DNA of 64,000 nt from an uncultured Microbacterium sp. (GCF_937927635.1 NZ_CALBRW010000018.1:248001-312000); one strand, 5' to 3'. Positions 24,617-33,171 are shown, numbered from the stretch's first letter. Notes: generated by a model not told the origin, from the sequence alone. Translations and numbers: made by a program.

Positions 24617-25198
24617 TCAGTTGACCGAACCGCCGGCGGCGACGATCTTCTGCTCGGCGCTGCCCGACACCTTGTCGACCGAGACGGTGAGCTTGACCGA
24701 GATGTCGCCGTCGCCGAGGACCTTGACCTTCTCGTTCTTGCGCACGGCGCCCTTGGCGACCAGGTCGCTGACGGTGACGTCCCCACCCTTCGGGTAGAGC
24801 TCGGCCAGCTTGGCCAGGTTCACGACCTGGTACTCGACGCGGAACGGGTTCTTGAACCCGCGCAGCTTCGGGGTGCGCATGTGCAGCGGCATCTGCCCAC
24901 CCTCGAAGCCGACGCGCACGGTGTTGCGGGCCTTGGTGCCCTTGGTGCCGCGACCGGCGGTCTTGCCCTTGGAGCCCTCACCGCGACCCACACGGGTCTT
25001 CGCGGTGTTGGCGCCGGGGACCGGACGCAGGTGGTGCACCTTCAGGACGGCGGGACGCGCAGCCTCGGGCTCGGCCTTCTTGGCCGGAGCCTTCTTGGCG
25101 GCGGTCTTGGCCGGAGCGGCCTTGGCTGCTGCCGGCTTCTTGGCGGCGGTCTTCTTCTCGGCCTTCTCGGCCTCGACGGCTTCGTTCTTCTCAGCCAT
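24617..25198 (-). CDS. rplO: 50S ribosomal protein L15 with Ala/Lys-rich N-terminal extension
   Basis: 193 residues against about 145 in E. coli. Residues 1-45 are a low-complexity Ala/Lys/Glu extension (EKKTAAKKPAAAKAAPAK...). The L15 core starts at VLKVHHLRPVPGANTAKTRVGRGEG-like residues near 51. The extension is probably disordered. Its ATG overlaps the rpmD stop (TAATG). Confidence 0.96.
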   Translation of the reverse strand: MAEKNEAVEAEKAEKKTAAKKPAAAKAAPAKTAAKKAPAKKAEPEAARPAVLKVHHLRPVPGANTAKTRVGRGEGSKGKTAGRGTKGTKARNTVRVGFEGGQMPLHMRTPKLRGFKNPFRVEYQVVNLAKLAELYPKGGDVTVSDLVAKGAVRKNEKVKVLGDGDISVKLTVSVDKVSGSAEQKIVAAGGSVN

Positions 25199-25383
25199 TA
25201 GTCGATCTCCTCAACCTTGACGAGGTGAGCGACGGCACGGACGTAGCCGCGCGTCTGCGCGTCGTCCGGACGGACGACGGAGTCGCCGATGCGCTTGAGT
25301 CCGAGCGAACGCAGCGTGTCGCGCTGGTTCTGCTTCTCACTCACCTTGGACTTGATCTGCGTGACCTTGAGGCGCTCGGCCAT
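25198..25383 (-). CDS. rpmD: 50S ribosomal protein L30
   Basis: 61 residues, full length. Ferredoxin-like fold with KVTQIKSKVSEKQNQRDTLR and the LGLKRIGDSVVRPD loop. Overlaps rpsE (TGATG) and rplO by one base each, so the three are translationally coupled. Confidence 0.96.
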   Translation of the reverse strand: MAERLKVTQIKSKVSEKQNQRDTLRSLGLKRIGDSVVRPDDAQTRGYVRAVAHLVKVEEID

Positions 25384-26063
25384 CAGGCACCTACCTTCTG
25401 CGCGGCGGCGGCAGCAGCCTTCGCCTCGTTGCGGATGATGATCTCCGGCACGACGGCGTCGTAGTCGAGGCCACGACGGGCGGCGACGGCGCGGGGCTCC
25501 TCGAGCGCCTGCAGCGCCTCGACGGTCGCGTGCACGATGTTGATCGTGTTCGACGAGCCGAGGGACTTCGACAGGACGTCGTGGATGCCGGCGCACTCGA
25601 GCACGGCGCGGACCGGGCCACCGGCGATGACACCGGTACCGGCGGCGGCCGGACGCAGCAGCACCACACCGGCGGCGGCCTCACCCTGCACGGGGTGCGG
25701 GATGGTCGAGCCGACGCGCGGCACGCGGAAGAAGTTGCGCTTGGCCTCTTCGACGCCCTTCGAGATCGCCAGGGGCACCTCGCGAGCCTTGCCGTAGCCG
25801 ACACCCACCAGACCGTTGCCGTCGCCGACGACCACGAGAGCGGTGAAGCTAAAGCGACGACCGCCCTTCACGACCTTCGAGACGCGGTTGATGGTGACGA
25901 CGCGCTCGAGGAACTGGTTGTCCCCGCGGTCGCGCGAGTTGCGGTCGCGGCCCTGGCCGCGCTCGCGACCGCCACGGCGGTTGTCGCGCTGCTCGCGCTG
26001 CGGCTCAGCCTGAGCCTCGGCAGGAGCGGTCTCGGTCACTTCGTTCTCCTTGTTGTCACTCAC
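25383..26063 (-). CDS. rpsE: 30S ribosomal protein S5 with disordered N-terminus
   Basis: 226 residues. An Arg/Asp/Glu-rich N-terminus of about 50 residues (REQRDNRRGGRERGQGRDR...) precedes the double-stranded RNA-binding domain (LERVVTINRVSKVVKGGRRF) and the C-terminal domain with GDGNGLVGVGYGKAREVP. S5 shapes decoding fidelity at the mRNA entry site. The start is GTG, overlapping the rplR stop. Confidence 0.95.
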   Translation of the reverse strand: MSDNKENEVTETAPAEAQAEPQREQRDNRRGGRERGQGRDRNSRDRGDNQFLERVVTINRVSKVVKGGRRFSFTALVVVGDGNGLVGVGYGKAREVPLAISKGVEEAKRNFFRVPRVGSTIPHPVQGEAAAGVVLLRPAAAGTGVIAGGPVRAVLECAGIHDVLSKSLGSSNTINIVHATVEALQALEEPRAVAARRGLDYDAVVPEIIIRNEAKAAAAAAQKVGA

Positions 26064-26419
26064 AGTGCCAGCCCCCCTTCACGGGCGCCTTCGGCGATGG
26101 CTGCGACACGACCCGCATAGCGGTTGCCGCCACGGTCGAACACTGCCTCGGTAAAACCGGCGGCCTTGGCGCGCGCGGCGAGGAGCTCGCCCACCTTGCG
26201 GGCCTTGGCGGTCTTGTCACCGTCGAAGGAGCGCAGGTCGGTCTCGAGCGTGGAAGCGGATGCCACGGTGTGGCCCTTGCTGTCGTCGACGAGCTGCACG
26301 AACACGTGGCGCGCGGAGCGGTTGACGACCAGGCGCGGCCGCACATCGGTGCCGACGATCTTCTTGCGAAGACGCGTGTGGCGACGAGCGCGGGCGGCGG
26401 ACTTGGACTTGACAGCCAT
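26060..26419 (-). CDS. rplR: 50S ribosomal protein L18
   Basis: 119 residues. Binds 5S rRNA with L5. Core motifs RHTRLRKKIVGTDVRPRLVV-type and RHVFVQLVDDSKGHTVASAS, and the C-terminal FDRGGNRYAGRVAAIAEGAR, are intact. Two bases after rplF. Confidence 0.96.
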   Translation of the reverse strand: MAVKSKSAARARRHTRLRKKIVGTDVRPRLVVNRSARHVFVQLVDDSKGHTVASASTLETDLRSFDGDKTAKARKVGELLAARAKAAGFTEAVFDRGGNRYAGRVAAIAEGAREGGLAL

Positions 26420-26421
26420 GG

Positions 26422-26958
26422 TTACTTACCAGCCTTTCCGGCCTTGCGACGCACGACCTCGCCGGCATAGCGAACACCCTTGCCCTTGTAGGGCTCCGGC
26501 TTGCGGATCTTGCGGATGTTGGCAGCTGCCTCGCCGACAGCCTGCTTGCTGATGCCGCTGACGGTGAGCTTGTTCGTGCCCTCGACCGTCAGGGTGATGC
26601 CGGCGGGCGGGTCGACCAGAACCGGGTGCGAGAAGCCGAGGGCGAACTCGACCGAGCCGCCCTTCTGCTGCACGCGGTAACCGGTGCCGACGACCTCGAG
26701 GCCCTTGGAGTAGCCCTGGGTCACGCCGATGATGTCGTTGTTGATGAGCGTGCGGGTCAGGCCGTGAAGCGACCGCGACTCGCGCTCGTCGTCGGGGCGG
26801 GAGACCAGAACCTGGTTCTCCTTGACCTCGACCTGGATGGGAGAGGCGACCGTCAGGGTGAGCTCACCCTTGGGGCCCTGCACCTTGACCGCGCTGCCGT
26901 CGACCGAAACGGTCACGCCAGCGGGGATCTCGATGGGAAGTCGTCCAATGCGCGACAT
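26422..26958 (-). CDS. rplF: 50S ribosomal protein L6
   Basis: 178 residues with two repeated domains. Starts MSRIGRLPIEIPAGVTV and ends with the signature KPEPYKGKGVRYAGE VRRKAGK-type tail that contacts the sarcin-ricin loop region. Six bases after rpsH. Confidence 0.97.
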   Translation of the reverse strand: MSRIGRLPIEIPAGVTVSVDGSAVKVQGPKGELTLTVASPIQVEVKENQVLVSRPDDERESRSLHGLTRTLINNDIIGVTQGYSKGLEVVGTGYRVQQKGGSVEFALGFSHPVLVDPPAGITLTVEGTNKLTVSGISKQAVGEAAANIRKIRKPEPYKGKGVRYAGEVVRRKAGKAGK

Positions 26959-26964
26959 GTCAGA

Positions 26965-27363
26965 TCACCACACGTAGGCGAGAACTTCTCCGCCCACGCC
27001 CTTCTGCTCAGCCTGACGGTCGGTGAGAAGACCGGAGGAGGTGGACAGGATGGCAACGCCCAGGCCGCCGAGGACCTTGGGCAGCTCGGTCGACTTCGCG
27101 TAGACGCGGAGACCGGGCTTGGACACGCGCTTGATGCCGGCGATGGAGCGCTCACGGTTGGGGCCGTACTTCAGCGACAGCGAGAGGGTGCTGCCGACGC
27201 GGGCGTCCGTGACCTCGAAACCGGCGATGTAGCCCTCCTGCTGGAGGATCTCGGCGATGTTCGTCTTCAGCTTGCTCGACGGCATCGACACGGAGTCGTG
27301 GTGCGCCGAGTTCGCGTTGCGCAGACGGGTCAGCATGTCTGCGACCGGGTCTGTCATTGTCAT
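26965..27363 (-). CDS. rpsH: 30S ribosomal protein S8
   Basis: 132 residues. Binds 16S rRNA helix 21 and in E. coli represses the spc operon. MTDPVADMLTRLRNAN and the C-terminal STSSGLLTDRQAEQKGVGGEVLAYVW are intact. The ATG at 27363 has AAAGGAA upstream; 27357 is an in-frame alternative. Preceded by a 164-bp gap with hairpins where rpsN would be expected. Confidence 0.96.
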   Translation of the reverse strand: MTMTDPVADMLTRLRNANSAHHDSVSMPSSKLKTNIAEILQQEGYIAGFEVTDARVGSTLSLSLKYGPNRERSIAGIKRVSKPGLRVYAKSTELPKVLGGLGVAILSTSSGLLTDRQAEQKGVGGEVLAYVW

Positions 27364-27527
27364 GTTGTGTTTCCTTTGTTCATGAGGTTCCGGCTGCCGT
27401 TACACGACAGACGGCCTTCAATGAGAGCAGTGCGTCCGAGCGGACGCACAATCTTCAAGTGTACGGCACAGCAGTCGCGCACTTCGACGGGCTCAGCGAT
27501 CCGAGGATCGCCGAGCCCGTCGATGCG
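27364..27527 (-). promoter_or_regulatory. rplE-rpsH gap with two hairpins, no rpsN
   Basis: A 16-bp stem with one mismatch (27485-27500 with 27507-27522, loop CCGAGG) begins five bases after the rplE stop. A second perfect 8-bp stem (GTGCGTCC, 27430-27437, with 27442-27449) follows. No reading frame of the S14 type fits in 164 bp. The first hairpin shares TCGACGGGCTC-like sequence with the interspersed repeats of this genome. Confidence 0.75.
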
Positions 27528-28118
27528 TCACGCTGCGGCGTCGGCCGACTTGAACGGGAAGCCGAGCGCCTTCAGCAGCGCGCGACCCTCCTCGTCGGTC
27601 GTGGCGGTGGTCACGACGGTGATGTCGAAACCACGGACACGGTCGATCTTGTCCTGATCGATCTCGTGGAACACGCTCTGCTCCTGGAGACCGAAGGTGT
27701 AGTTGCCGTTGCCGTCGAACTGCTCGCCCGACAGGCCGCGGAAGTCGCGGATGCGGGGCAGAGCGAGGTTCACCAGGCGGTCCAGGAACTCCCACGCGCG
27801 GTCACCGCGAAGGGTGACGTGCGCACCGATGGCCTGGCCCTCGCGCAGCTTGAACTGCGCGATGGACTTGCGCGCCTTGGTCACGACGGGCTTCTGGCCG
27901 GTGATCTTGGACAGGTCCGCGATCGCACCGTCGATCACCTTGGAGTCACGAGCTGCCTCGCCGACACCGGTGTTCACGACGACCTTGACCACGCCGGGGA
28001 TCTGCATGACGTTGGCGTAGCCGAACTGCTCCTGCAGAGCCTTCTTGATCTCGGAGTTGTACTTGGCCTTCAGGCGGGGCTGCACCTTGACAGCCTCCGC
28101 AGCCTCAGTCGCTGCCAT
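27528..28118 (-). CDS. rplE: 50S ribosomal protein L5
   Basis: 196 residues. Part of the 5S rRNP and of the B1b bridge. QIPGVVKVVVNTGVGEAARD, the P-site loop region and FHEIDQDKIDRVRGFDITVVTTA are typical. Its start overlaps the rplX stop by one base. Confidence 0.97.
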   Translation of the reverse strand: MAATEAAEAVKVQPRLKAKYNSEIKKALQEQFGYANVMQIPGVVKVVVNTGVGEAARDSKVIDGAIADLSKITGQKPVVTKARKSIAQFKLREGQAIGAHVTLRGDRAWEFLDRLVNLALPRIRDFRGLSGEQFDGNGNYTFGLQEQSVFHEIDQDKIDRVRGFDITVVTTATTDEEGRALLKALGFPFKSADAAA

Positions 28119-28477
28119 CAGAGGTCCTTACCTGACTTCTTCGCGTAGCGCACGCGGACCGTGCGCTTCACGCCGTCCTTGACCTGCTCCTCGACCCGGT
28201 GGCCGACACGGGTCGGCTTCTTGGTCGAGGGGTCCACGACGGCGACGTTGGAGATGTGGATCGGGGCCTCGACGGTCTCGATCCCACCCGTCTTGGTGCC
28301 GCCCTGCGACTGGCCGACGCGGGTGTGCTTGGTGACGTAGTTCACGCCCTCCACCACGACGCGGTTCTGCTCGACGAGGACCTCGAGGACCTTGCCCTGC
28401 TTGCCGCGGTCGCCGCCCTTGTCCTGCTTGCGGCCGGCGATGACCTGAACCAGGTCACCCTTCTTGATGTTCGCCAT
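28118..28477 (-). CDS. rplX: 50S ribosomal protein L24
   Basis: 119 residues, KOW domain at the N-terminus (KKGDLVQVIAGRKQDKGGDRG), an assembly initiator of the large subunit. Two bases after rplN. Confidence 0.96.
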   Translation of the reverse strand: MANIKKGDLVQVIAGRKQDKGGDRGKQGKVLEVLVEQNRVVVEGVNYVTKHTRVGQSQGGTKTGGIETVEAPIHISNVAVVDPSTKKPTRVGHRVEEQVKDGVKRTVRVRYAKKSGKDL

Positions 28478-28479
28478 GA

Positions 28480-28848
28480 TCAGATGACCTCCGGGGCGAG
28501 CGAGACGATCTTCATGAACTTCTTGTCACGAAGCTCGCGGCCGACCGGTCCGAAGATGCGGGTGCCGCGGGGCTCCCCGTCGTTCTTCAGGATGACGGCG
28601 GCGTTCTCGTCGAACTTGATGTACGAACCGTCTGCACGACGGGTCTGCTTGACGGTGCGGACGATGACGGCCTTGACCACATCGCCCTTCTTGACGTTTC
28701 CACCGGGGATCGCGTCCTTCACCGTCGCGACGATGGTGTCGCCCAGGCCCGCGTAACGGCGGTTGGAACCACCGAGAACGCGGATCGTGAGCAGCTCCTT
28801 CGCGCCGGTGTTGTCGGCGACCTTGAGGCGGGACTCGGTCTGGATCAC
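28480..28848 (-). CDS. rplN: 50S ribosomal protein L14
   Basis: 122 residues, strongly conserved: MIQTESRLKVADNTGAKELL, GGSNRRYAGLGDTIVATVKD and the C-terminal FGPVGRELRDKKFMKIVSLAPEV. Forms bridges B5 and B8. GTG start overlapping the rpsQ stop (GTGA). Confidence 0.97.
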   Translation of the reverse strand: MIQTESRLKVADNTGAKELLTIRVLGGSNRRYAGLGDTIVATVKDAIPGGNVKKGDVVKAVIVRTVKQTRRADGSYIKFDENAAVILKNDGEPRGTRIFGPVGRELRDKKFMKIVSLAPEVI

Positions 28849-29159
28849 TTTGCCTTCTCCAGGATCTCCACCAGACGCCAGCGCTTGGTGGCGCTCAGCG
28901 GGCGGGTCTCGTCGATGACCACCAGGTCACCGACGCCGGCGGTGTTGTTCTCGTCGTGCGCCTTGACCTTGGAGGTCTGGCGGATGACCTTGCCGTACAG
29001 CGGGTGCTTCACCCGGTCCTCGACCTCGACGACGATGGTCTTGTCCATCTTGTCGCTGACGACGTAGCCGCGGCGGGACTTGCGGTATCCGCGGGCGCCG
29101 GCCTCGCGCACGTCGTGCGCGGAGTGCTCGGCGGCCTCAGCTGCCTTCTTCTCAGCCAT
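28845..29159 (-). CDS. rpsQ: 30S ribosomal protein S17
   Basis: 104 residues, about 20 more than E. coli because of a charged N-terminal lead. The OB-fold core has SDKMDKTIVVEVEDRVKHPLYG and the end LSATKRWRLVEILEKAK. Overlaps rpmC and rplN. Confidence 0.96.
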   Translation of the reverse strand: MAEKKAAEAAEHSAHDVREAGARGYRKSRRGYVVSDKMDKTIVVEVEDRVKHPLYGKVIRQTSKVKAHDENNTAGVGDLVVIDETRPLSATKRWRLVEILEKAK

Positions 29160-29473
29160 TACTCGGCCTCCTCCTTCGGCGCGTCGGCCTCTGCGGCCTT
29201 CTTCGCCTTCGACTTGGACGCCTTCTTGGCCGGGACCTCGGCGGGAGCGGGCGTGGCACGGATGCCCAGCTCGCGCTCGCGGATCACGGTGTAGAGGCGC
29301 GCGATGTCGCGCTTGACGGCGCGGATGCGGCCGTGGCTCTCCAGCTGGCCGGTGGCCGACTGGAAACGGAGGTTGAACAGCTCCTCCTTGGCCTTGCGCA
29401 GCTCCTCGACGAGGCGCTGGTCTTCGAACGTGTCGAGCTCGGCGGGTGCGAGCTCCTTGGTGCCGATCGCCAT
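29159..29473 (-). CDS. rpmC: 50S ribosomal protein L29 with C-terminal extension
   Basis: 104 residues, about 40 more than E. coli L29. The two-helix core (LVEELRKAKEELFNLRFQSATGQL, IRAVKRDIARLYTVIRERE) is followed by an Ala/Lys/Glu-rich tail KKASKSKAKKAAEADA. The ATG at 29473 overlaps the rplP stop (TAATG); upstream open frame is rplP sequence. Confidence 0.95.
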   Translation of the reverse strand: MAIGTKELAPAELDTFEDQRLVEELRKAKEELFNLRFQSATGQLESHGRIRAVKRDIARLYTVIRERELGIRATPAPAEVPAKKASKSKAKKAAEADAPKEEAE

Positions 29474-29892
29474 TACGCGTCGCCCTCCTCGCGCTTGATG
29501 ATGCGTGCCTTGAGAGGCAGCTTGTGAATGGCCCGGGTCAGAGCTTCGCGTGCGAGCTCCTCGCTGACGCCCGCGACCTCGAAGAGGACGCGGCCCGGCT
29601 TGATGTTGGCGACCCACCACTCGGGGGAGCCCTTACCGGAACCCATGCGGGTCTCGGCGGGCTTCTTGGTGAGGGGACGGTCGGGGTAGATGTTGATCCA
29701 CACCTTGCCGCCGCGCTTGATGTGACGGGTCATCGCGATACGAGCGGACTCGATCTGACGGTTGGTCACGTACGCGGGGGTCAGCGCCTGGATGCCGAAG
29801 TCCCCGAAGGAGACCTTCGTGCCGCCGGTGGCCTGGCCCGAACGCGTCGGGTGGTGCTGCTTGCGGTACTTGACCTTGCGTGGGATGAGCAT
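29473..29892 (-). CDS. rplP: 50S ribosomal protein L16
   Basis: 139 residues. Helps position A-site tRNA near the peptidyl transferase centre. LIPRKVKYRKQHHPTRSG, KVWINIYPDRPLTKKPAETR and MGSGKGSPEWWVA are intact. The start overlaps the rpsC stop. Confidence 0.97.
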   Translation of the reverse strand: MLIPRKVKYRKQHHPTRSGQATGGTKVSFGDFGIQALTPAYVTNRQIESARIAMTRHIKRGGKVWINIYPDRPLTKKPAETRMGSGKGSPEWWVANIKPGRVLFEVAGVSEELAREALTRAIHKLPLKARIIKREEGDA

Positions 29893-30638
29893 TATGCCGA
29901 CGCTCCTTCTGCGACCGGTGCCTCGTTGCGCGGGGCGCGACGACGGTCGCCGCGCTCGCGCTGCGGCTTCATGTTCGCCTGCTCGCGTGCGAGCTCCTTG
30001 TTGGTGAGATCGCCCTTGTAGATCCAGACCTTCACGCCGATGCGGCCGAAGGTGGTCTTGGCCTCGTAGAAGCCGTAGTCGATGTTCGCGCGCAGCGTGT
30101 GCAGCGGCACACGACCCTCACGGTAGAACTCGGAGCGGCTCATCTCCGCGCCGCCGAGGCGGCCGGAGACCTGGATGCGGATGCCCTTGGCGCCGGCGCG
30201 CTGAGCGCCCTGCAGACCCTTGCGCATCGCACGACGGAACGCCACGCGAGCAGACAGCTGCTCGGCGATGCCCTGTGCGACCAGCTGAGCGTCGGCCTCG
30301 GGGTTCTTGACCTCGAGGATGTTCAGCTGGATCTGCTTGCCGGTGAGCTTCTCGAGGTCGCCGCGGATGCGCTCGGCCTCGGCGCCGCGGCGGCCGATCA
30401 CGATGCCCGGACGCGCGGTGTGGATGTCCACACGCACGCGGTCGCGGGTGCGCTCGATCTCGATGCTGGACACGCCGGCACGGTCGAGCTGCGTCAGCAG
30501 CAGACGACGGATCTTGATGTCCTCGGCGACGTAGTCGGCGTAACGCTGGCCGGGCTTCGTCGAGTCCGAGAACCAGCGCGACACGTGGTCCGTGGTGATG
30601 CCGAGGCGGAAGCCGTACGGGTTGACCTTCTGGCCCAT
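29892..30638 (-). CDS. rpsC: 30S ribosomal protein S3
   Basis: 248 residues. N-terminal KH domain (RPGIVIGRRGAEAERIRGDLEKL-type motif near 75-100) and C-terminal domain (YGFYEAKTTFGRIGVKVWIYKG), then a basic tail (KPQRERGDRRRAPRNE). Forms the mRNA entry channel helicase with S4 and S5. Confidence 0.97.
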   Translation of the reverse strand: MGQKVNPYGFRLGITTDHVSRWFSDSTKPGQRYADYVAEDIKIRRLLLTQLDRAGVSSIEIERTRDRVRVDIHTARPGIVIGRRGAEAERIRGDLEKLTGKQIQLNILEVKNPEADAQLVAQGIAEQLSARVAFRRAMRKGLQGAQRAGAKGIRIQVSGRLGGAEMSRSEFYREGRVPLHTLRANIDYGFYEAKTTFGRIGVKVWIYKGDLTNKELAREQANMKPQRERGDRRRAPRNEAPVAEGASA

Positions 30639-31036
30639 TACTTGCTCGCCTTCTTCGTCGTGGCCGCCTCGGCCGCGTCAGCGACCTCGGGGGTGGCCAG
30701 CACGACCGTGATGTGGCTCGTGCGCTTCTTGATCTGGAACGCGCGGCCCTGGGCGCGGGGCTGGAAGCGCTTGAGCGTCGTCCCCTCGTCCACGTACGCG
30801 TTCTTCACGTACAGGTCCTGCTCGTCCAGGTACTCGCCGTCGCGATCCGCCTTGACCTGCGCGTTCGCGATGGCAGCGTGCACGAGCTTGTAGATGGGCT
30901 CGCTCGCACCCTGCTGGGCGAACTTCAGGATGGCCAGAGCCTCCTGCGCCTGCTTGCCCTTGATGAGGGCGACGACGCGGCGGGCCTTCTGAGGTGTCAC
31001 GCGGATGTGCTTGACACGTGCGATCGATTCGACCAT
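30638..31036 (-). CDS. rplV: 50S ribosomal protein L22
   Basis: 132 residues. Its beta-hairpin lines the exit tunnel near the macrolide site (FQPRAQGRAFQIKKRTSHITV). The core begins VKHIRVTPQKARRVVALIKG. Short Ala-rich C-terminal tail. Overlaps rpsS and rpsC. Confidence 0.97.
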   Translation of the reverse strand: MVESIARVKHIRVTPQKARRVVALIKGKQAQEALAILKFAQQGASEPIYKLVHAAIANAQVKADRDGEYLDEQDLYVKNAYVDEGTTLKRFQPRAQGRAFQIKKRTSHITVVLATPEVADAAEAATTKKASK

Positions 31037-31317
31037 CAGCGACGCCTCCCCTTCTTGTCGTCCTTCTCGTGGCCGCGGAAGGTGCGGGTGGGCGCGAACT
31101 CGCCCAGCTTGTGGCCGACCATGGTCTCGGTCACGAACACGGGGATGTGCTTGCGACCGTCGTGGACGGCGATCGTGTGACCCAGCATGGCCGGGATGAT
31201 CATCGACCGGCGGGACCAGGTCTTGATGACGTTCTTGGAACCGGCCTCGTTCTGACCGACCACCTTGCGAAGCAGGTGCTCGTCGACGAAGGGGCCCTTC
31301 TTAAGACTGCGTGGCAT
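31036..31317 (-). CDS. rpsS: 30S ribosomal protein S19
   Basis: 93 residues. Head protein that contacts S13: MPRSLKKGPFVDEHLLRKV, TWSRRSMIIPAMLGHTIAVH and LGEFAPTRTFRGH are intact. 12 bp after rplB. Confidence 0.97.
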   Translation of the reverse strand: MPRSLKKGPFVDEHLLRKVVGQNEAGSKNVIKTWSRRSMIIPAMLGHTIAVHDGRKHIPVFVTETMVGHKLGEFAPTRTFRGHEKDDKKGRRR

Positions 31318-31329
31318 CTTCCTCTACTC

Positions 31330-32169
31330 CTACTTGCGCTTCTTGCCGGCGTTGCGGCGACGCACGATGTACTTGTCGGATTCCTTGTTGGCGTGACGGG
31401 TGCGACCCTCAGCCTGGCCCCACGGGGAGACGGGGTGACGACCACCGGACGTCTTGCCCTCACCACCACCGTGCGGGTGATCGACCGGGTTCATCGCGAC
31501 ACCGCGGACGGTCGGGCGGACGCCCTTCCAGCGCTTGCGGCCGGCCTTGCCCCAGTTGATGTTCGACTGCTCGGCGTTGCCGACCTCGCCGATGGTCGCG
31601 CGGCAGCGCGCATCGACGTTGCGGATCTCGCCGGAGGGCAGACGCAGCTGAGCGTAGGGACCGTCCTTGGCGACCAGGCGCACGGAGGCGCCGGCCGAAC
31701 GGGCCAGCTTCGCACCGCCGCCGGGACGCAGCTCGATCGCGTGGATCACGGTACCGGTGGGGATGTTCTTCAGCGGCAGGTTGTTGCCCGGCTTGATGTC
31801 GGCGCTCGCGCCCGACTCCACGACGTCGCCCTGCTTCAGCTTGTTCGGAGCGAGGATGTAGCGCTTCTCGCCGTCGAAGTAGTGCAGCAGCGCGATGCGC
31901 GCGGTGCGGTTGGGGTCGTACTCGATGTGAGCGACCTTGGCGTCGATGCCGTCCTTGTCATTGCGACGGAAGTCGATGACACGGTACTGGCGCTTGTGAC
32001 CACCACCGATGTGACGGGTCGTGATGCGGCCCTGGTTGTTGCGACCACCGGTCTTGGCGAGCGGACGCAGCAGCGACTTCTCCGGCGTCGATCGGGTGAT
32101 CTCAGCGAAGTCGGCCACCGACGAGCCGCGGCGACCCGGGGTCGTGGGCTTGTACTTGCGAATAGCCAT
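31330..32169 (-). CDS. rplB: 50S ribosomal protein L2
   Basis: 279 residues. Needed for subunit joining and peptidyl transfer. The conserved histidine lies in NPVDHPHGGGEGKTSGGRHP. The N-terminal KPTTPGRRGSSV and RNNQGRITTRHIGGGHKR segments are intact. 20 bp after rplW. Confidence 0.97.
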   Translation of the reverse strand: MAIRKYKPTTPGRRGSSVADFAEITRSTPEKSLLRPLAKTGGRNNQGRITTRHIGGGHKRQYRVIDFRRNDKDGIDAKVAHIEYDPNRTARIALLHYFDGEKRYILAPNKLKQGDVVESGASADIKPGNNLPLKNIPTGTVIHAIELRPGGGAKLARSAGASVRLVAKDGPYAQLRLPSGEIRNVDARCRATIGEVGNAEQSNINWGKAGRKRWKGVRPTVRGVAMNPVDHPHGGGEGKTSGGRHPVSPWGQAEGRTRHANKESDKYIVRRRNAGKKRK

Positions 32170-32189
32170 TATTAGTCCTTATCCCCCGG

Positions 32190-32510
32190 TCAGCCGACTG
32201 CCGTGAAGATGTCGATGGAGCCCGACTTCAGCGCGACGATGGCGCGCTTGGTGTCCTTGCGCTTGCCGGTGCCGAAGCGGGTGCGACGGGCCTTGCCGAC
32301 GCGGTTGATCGTGTTGACCGAAGCCACCTTGACGCCGAAGATCTTCTCGATGGCGAGCTTGATCTCGGTCTTCGAGGCGCGCGGGTCCACCAGGAAGGTG
32401 TACTTGCCCTCGTCGATGAGACCGTAGCTCTTCTCGGAGACGACCGGGCCCAGGATGATGTCGCGCGGGTCCTTGTTCAGGGCCGTGGCGAGGATGTTCT
32501 GCTCAGTCAT
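32190..32510 (-). CDS. rplW: 50S ribosomal protein L23
   Basis: 106 residues. At the tunnel exit, docking site for SRP and trigger factor. ILGPVVSEKSYGLIDEGKYTF and KAIVALK-type end (KRAIVALKSGSIDIF) present. Its ATG overlaps the rplD stop. Confidence 0.96.
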   Translation of the reverse strand: MTEQNILATALNKDPRDIILGPVVSEKSYGLIDEGKYTFLVDPRASKTEIKLAIEKIFGVKVASVNTINRVGKARRTRFGTGKRKDTKRAIVALKSGSIDIFTAVG

Positions 32511-33169
32511 GCCGAGACCTCCTCGGTTGCGCCGGTCTTCGAGGCGATGAAGCCCTCGAGGGCGGCCTTGGTGAAGACGATGTCGTCGGAGACGACCACG
32601 TCGTAGGCGTTCAGCTGGTCGAAGCTGAGCACGTGCACGTTCGGCAGGTTCCGAACGCTCTTGAAGGTCAGCTCATCGCTGCGCTCGATGACGACGAGCA
32701 CGTTCTTCGGACCGGCGACGGCGGCGAGCAGGCTCGCAGCGGTCTTGGTCGAAGGGGTGCTGTCGGCGACGAACGCCTCGACTGCGTGCAGGCGCTCACC
32801 GCGGAAGCGGTCGCTCAGTACACCCAGCAGGGCGGCGGCGATCATCTTCTTGGGGGTGCGCTGCGAGTAGTCGCGCGGCTTCGGGCCGTGGACGATGCCA
32901 CCGCCGGTCATGTGCGGCGCGCGGATGGAGCCCTGACGGGCGTTACCCGTGCCCTTCTGCTTGAAGGGCTTGCGGCCGGCACCGGAGACCTCACCACGAC
33001 GCTTGGTCGAGTGGGTGCCCTGTCGTGCGGCAGCGAGCTGCGCGATGACGACCTGGTGGATCAGCGGGATGTTGGTCTTGACGTCGAAGATCGCGGCGGG
33101 CAGCTCGATGGAGCCTGCCTTCTTGCCGTCGACCGCGAGGACGTCGAGCGCGAGAGTCGAGTCAGCCAT
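32507..33169 (-). CDS. rplD: 50S ribosomal protein L4
   Basis: 220 residues. The tunnel loop RQGTHSTKRRGEVSGAGRKP and PKPRDYSQRTPKKM are intact. In E. coli L4 represses the S10 operon; the long leader before rpsJ could serve the same end here (inference). Two bases after rplC. Confidence 0.96.
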   Translation of the reverse strand: MADSTLALDVLAVDGKKAGSIELPAAIFDVKTNIPLIHQVVIAQLAAARQGTHSTKRRGEVSGAGRKPFKQKGTGNARQGSIRAPHMTGGGIVHGPKPRDYSQRTPKKMIAAALLGVLSDRFRGERLHAVEAFVADSTPSTKTAASLLAAVAGPKNVLVVIERSDELTFKSVRNLPNVHVLSFDQLNAYDVVVSDDIVFTKAALEGFIASKTGATEEVSA

Positions 33170-33171
33170 GC

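Noticed and set aside
27364..27527. A small rpsN in the rplE-rpsH gap
   Set aside because: The gap is too short for S14 (61 or about 101 codons) and no frame shows its Cys or basic motifs.
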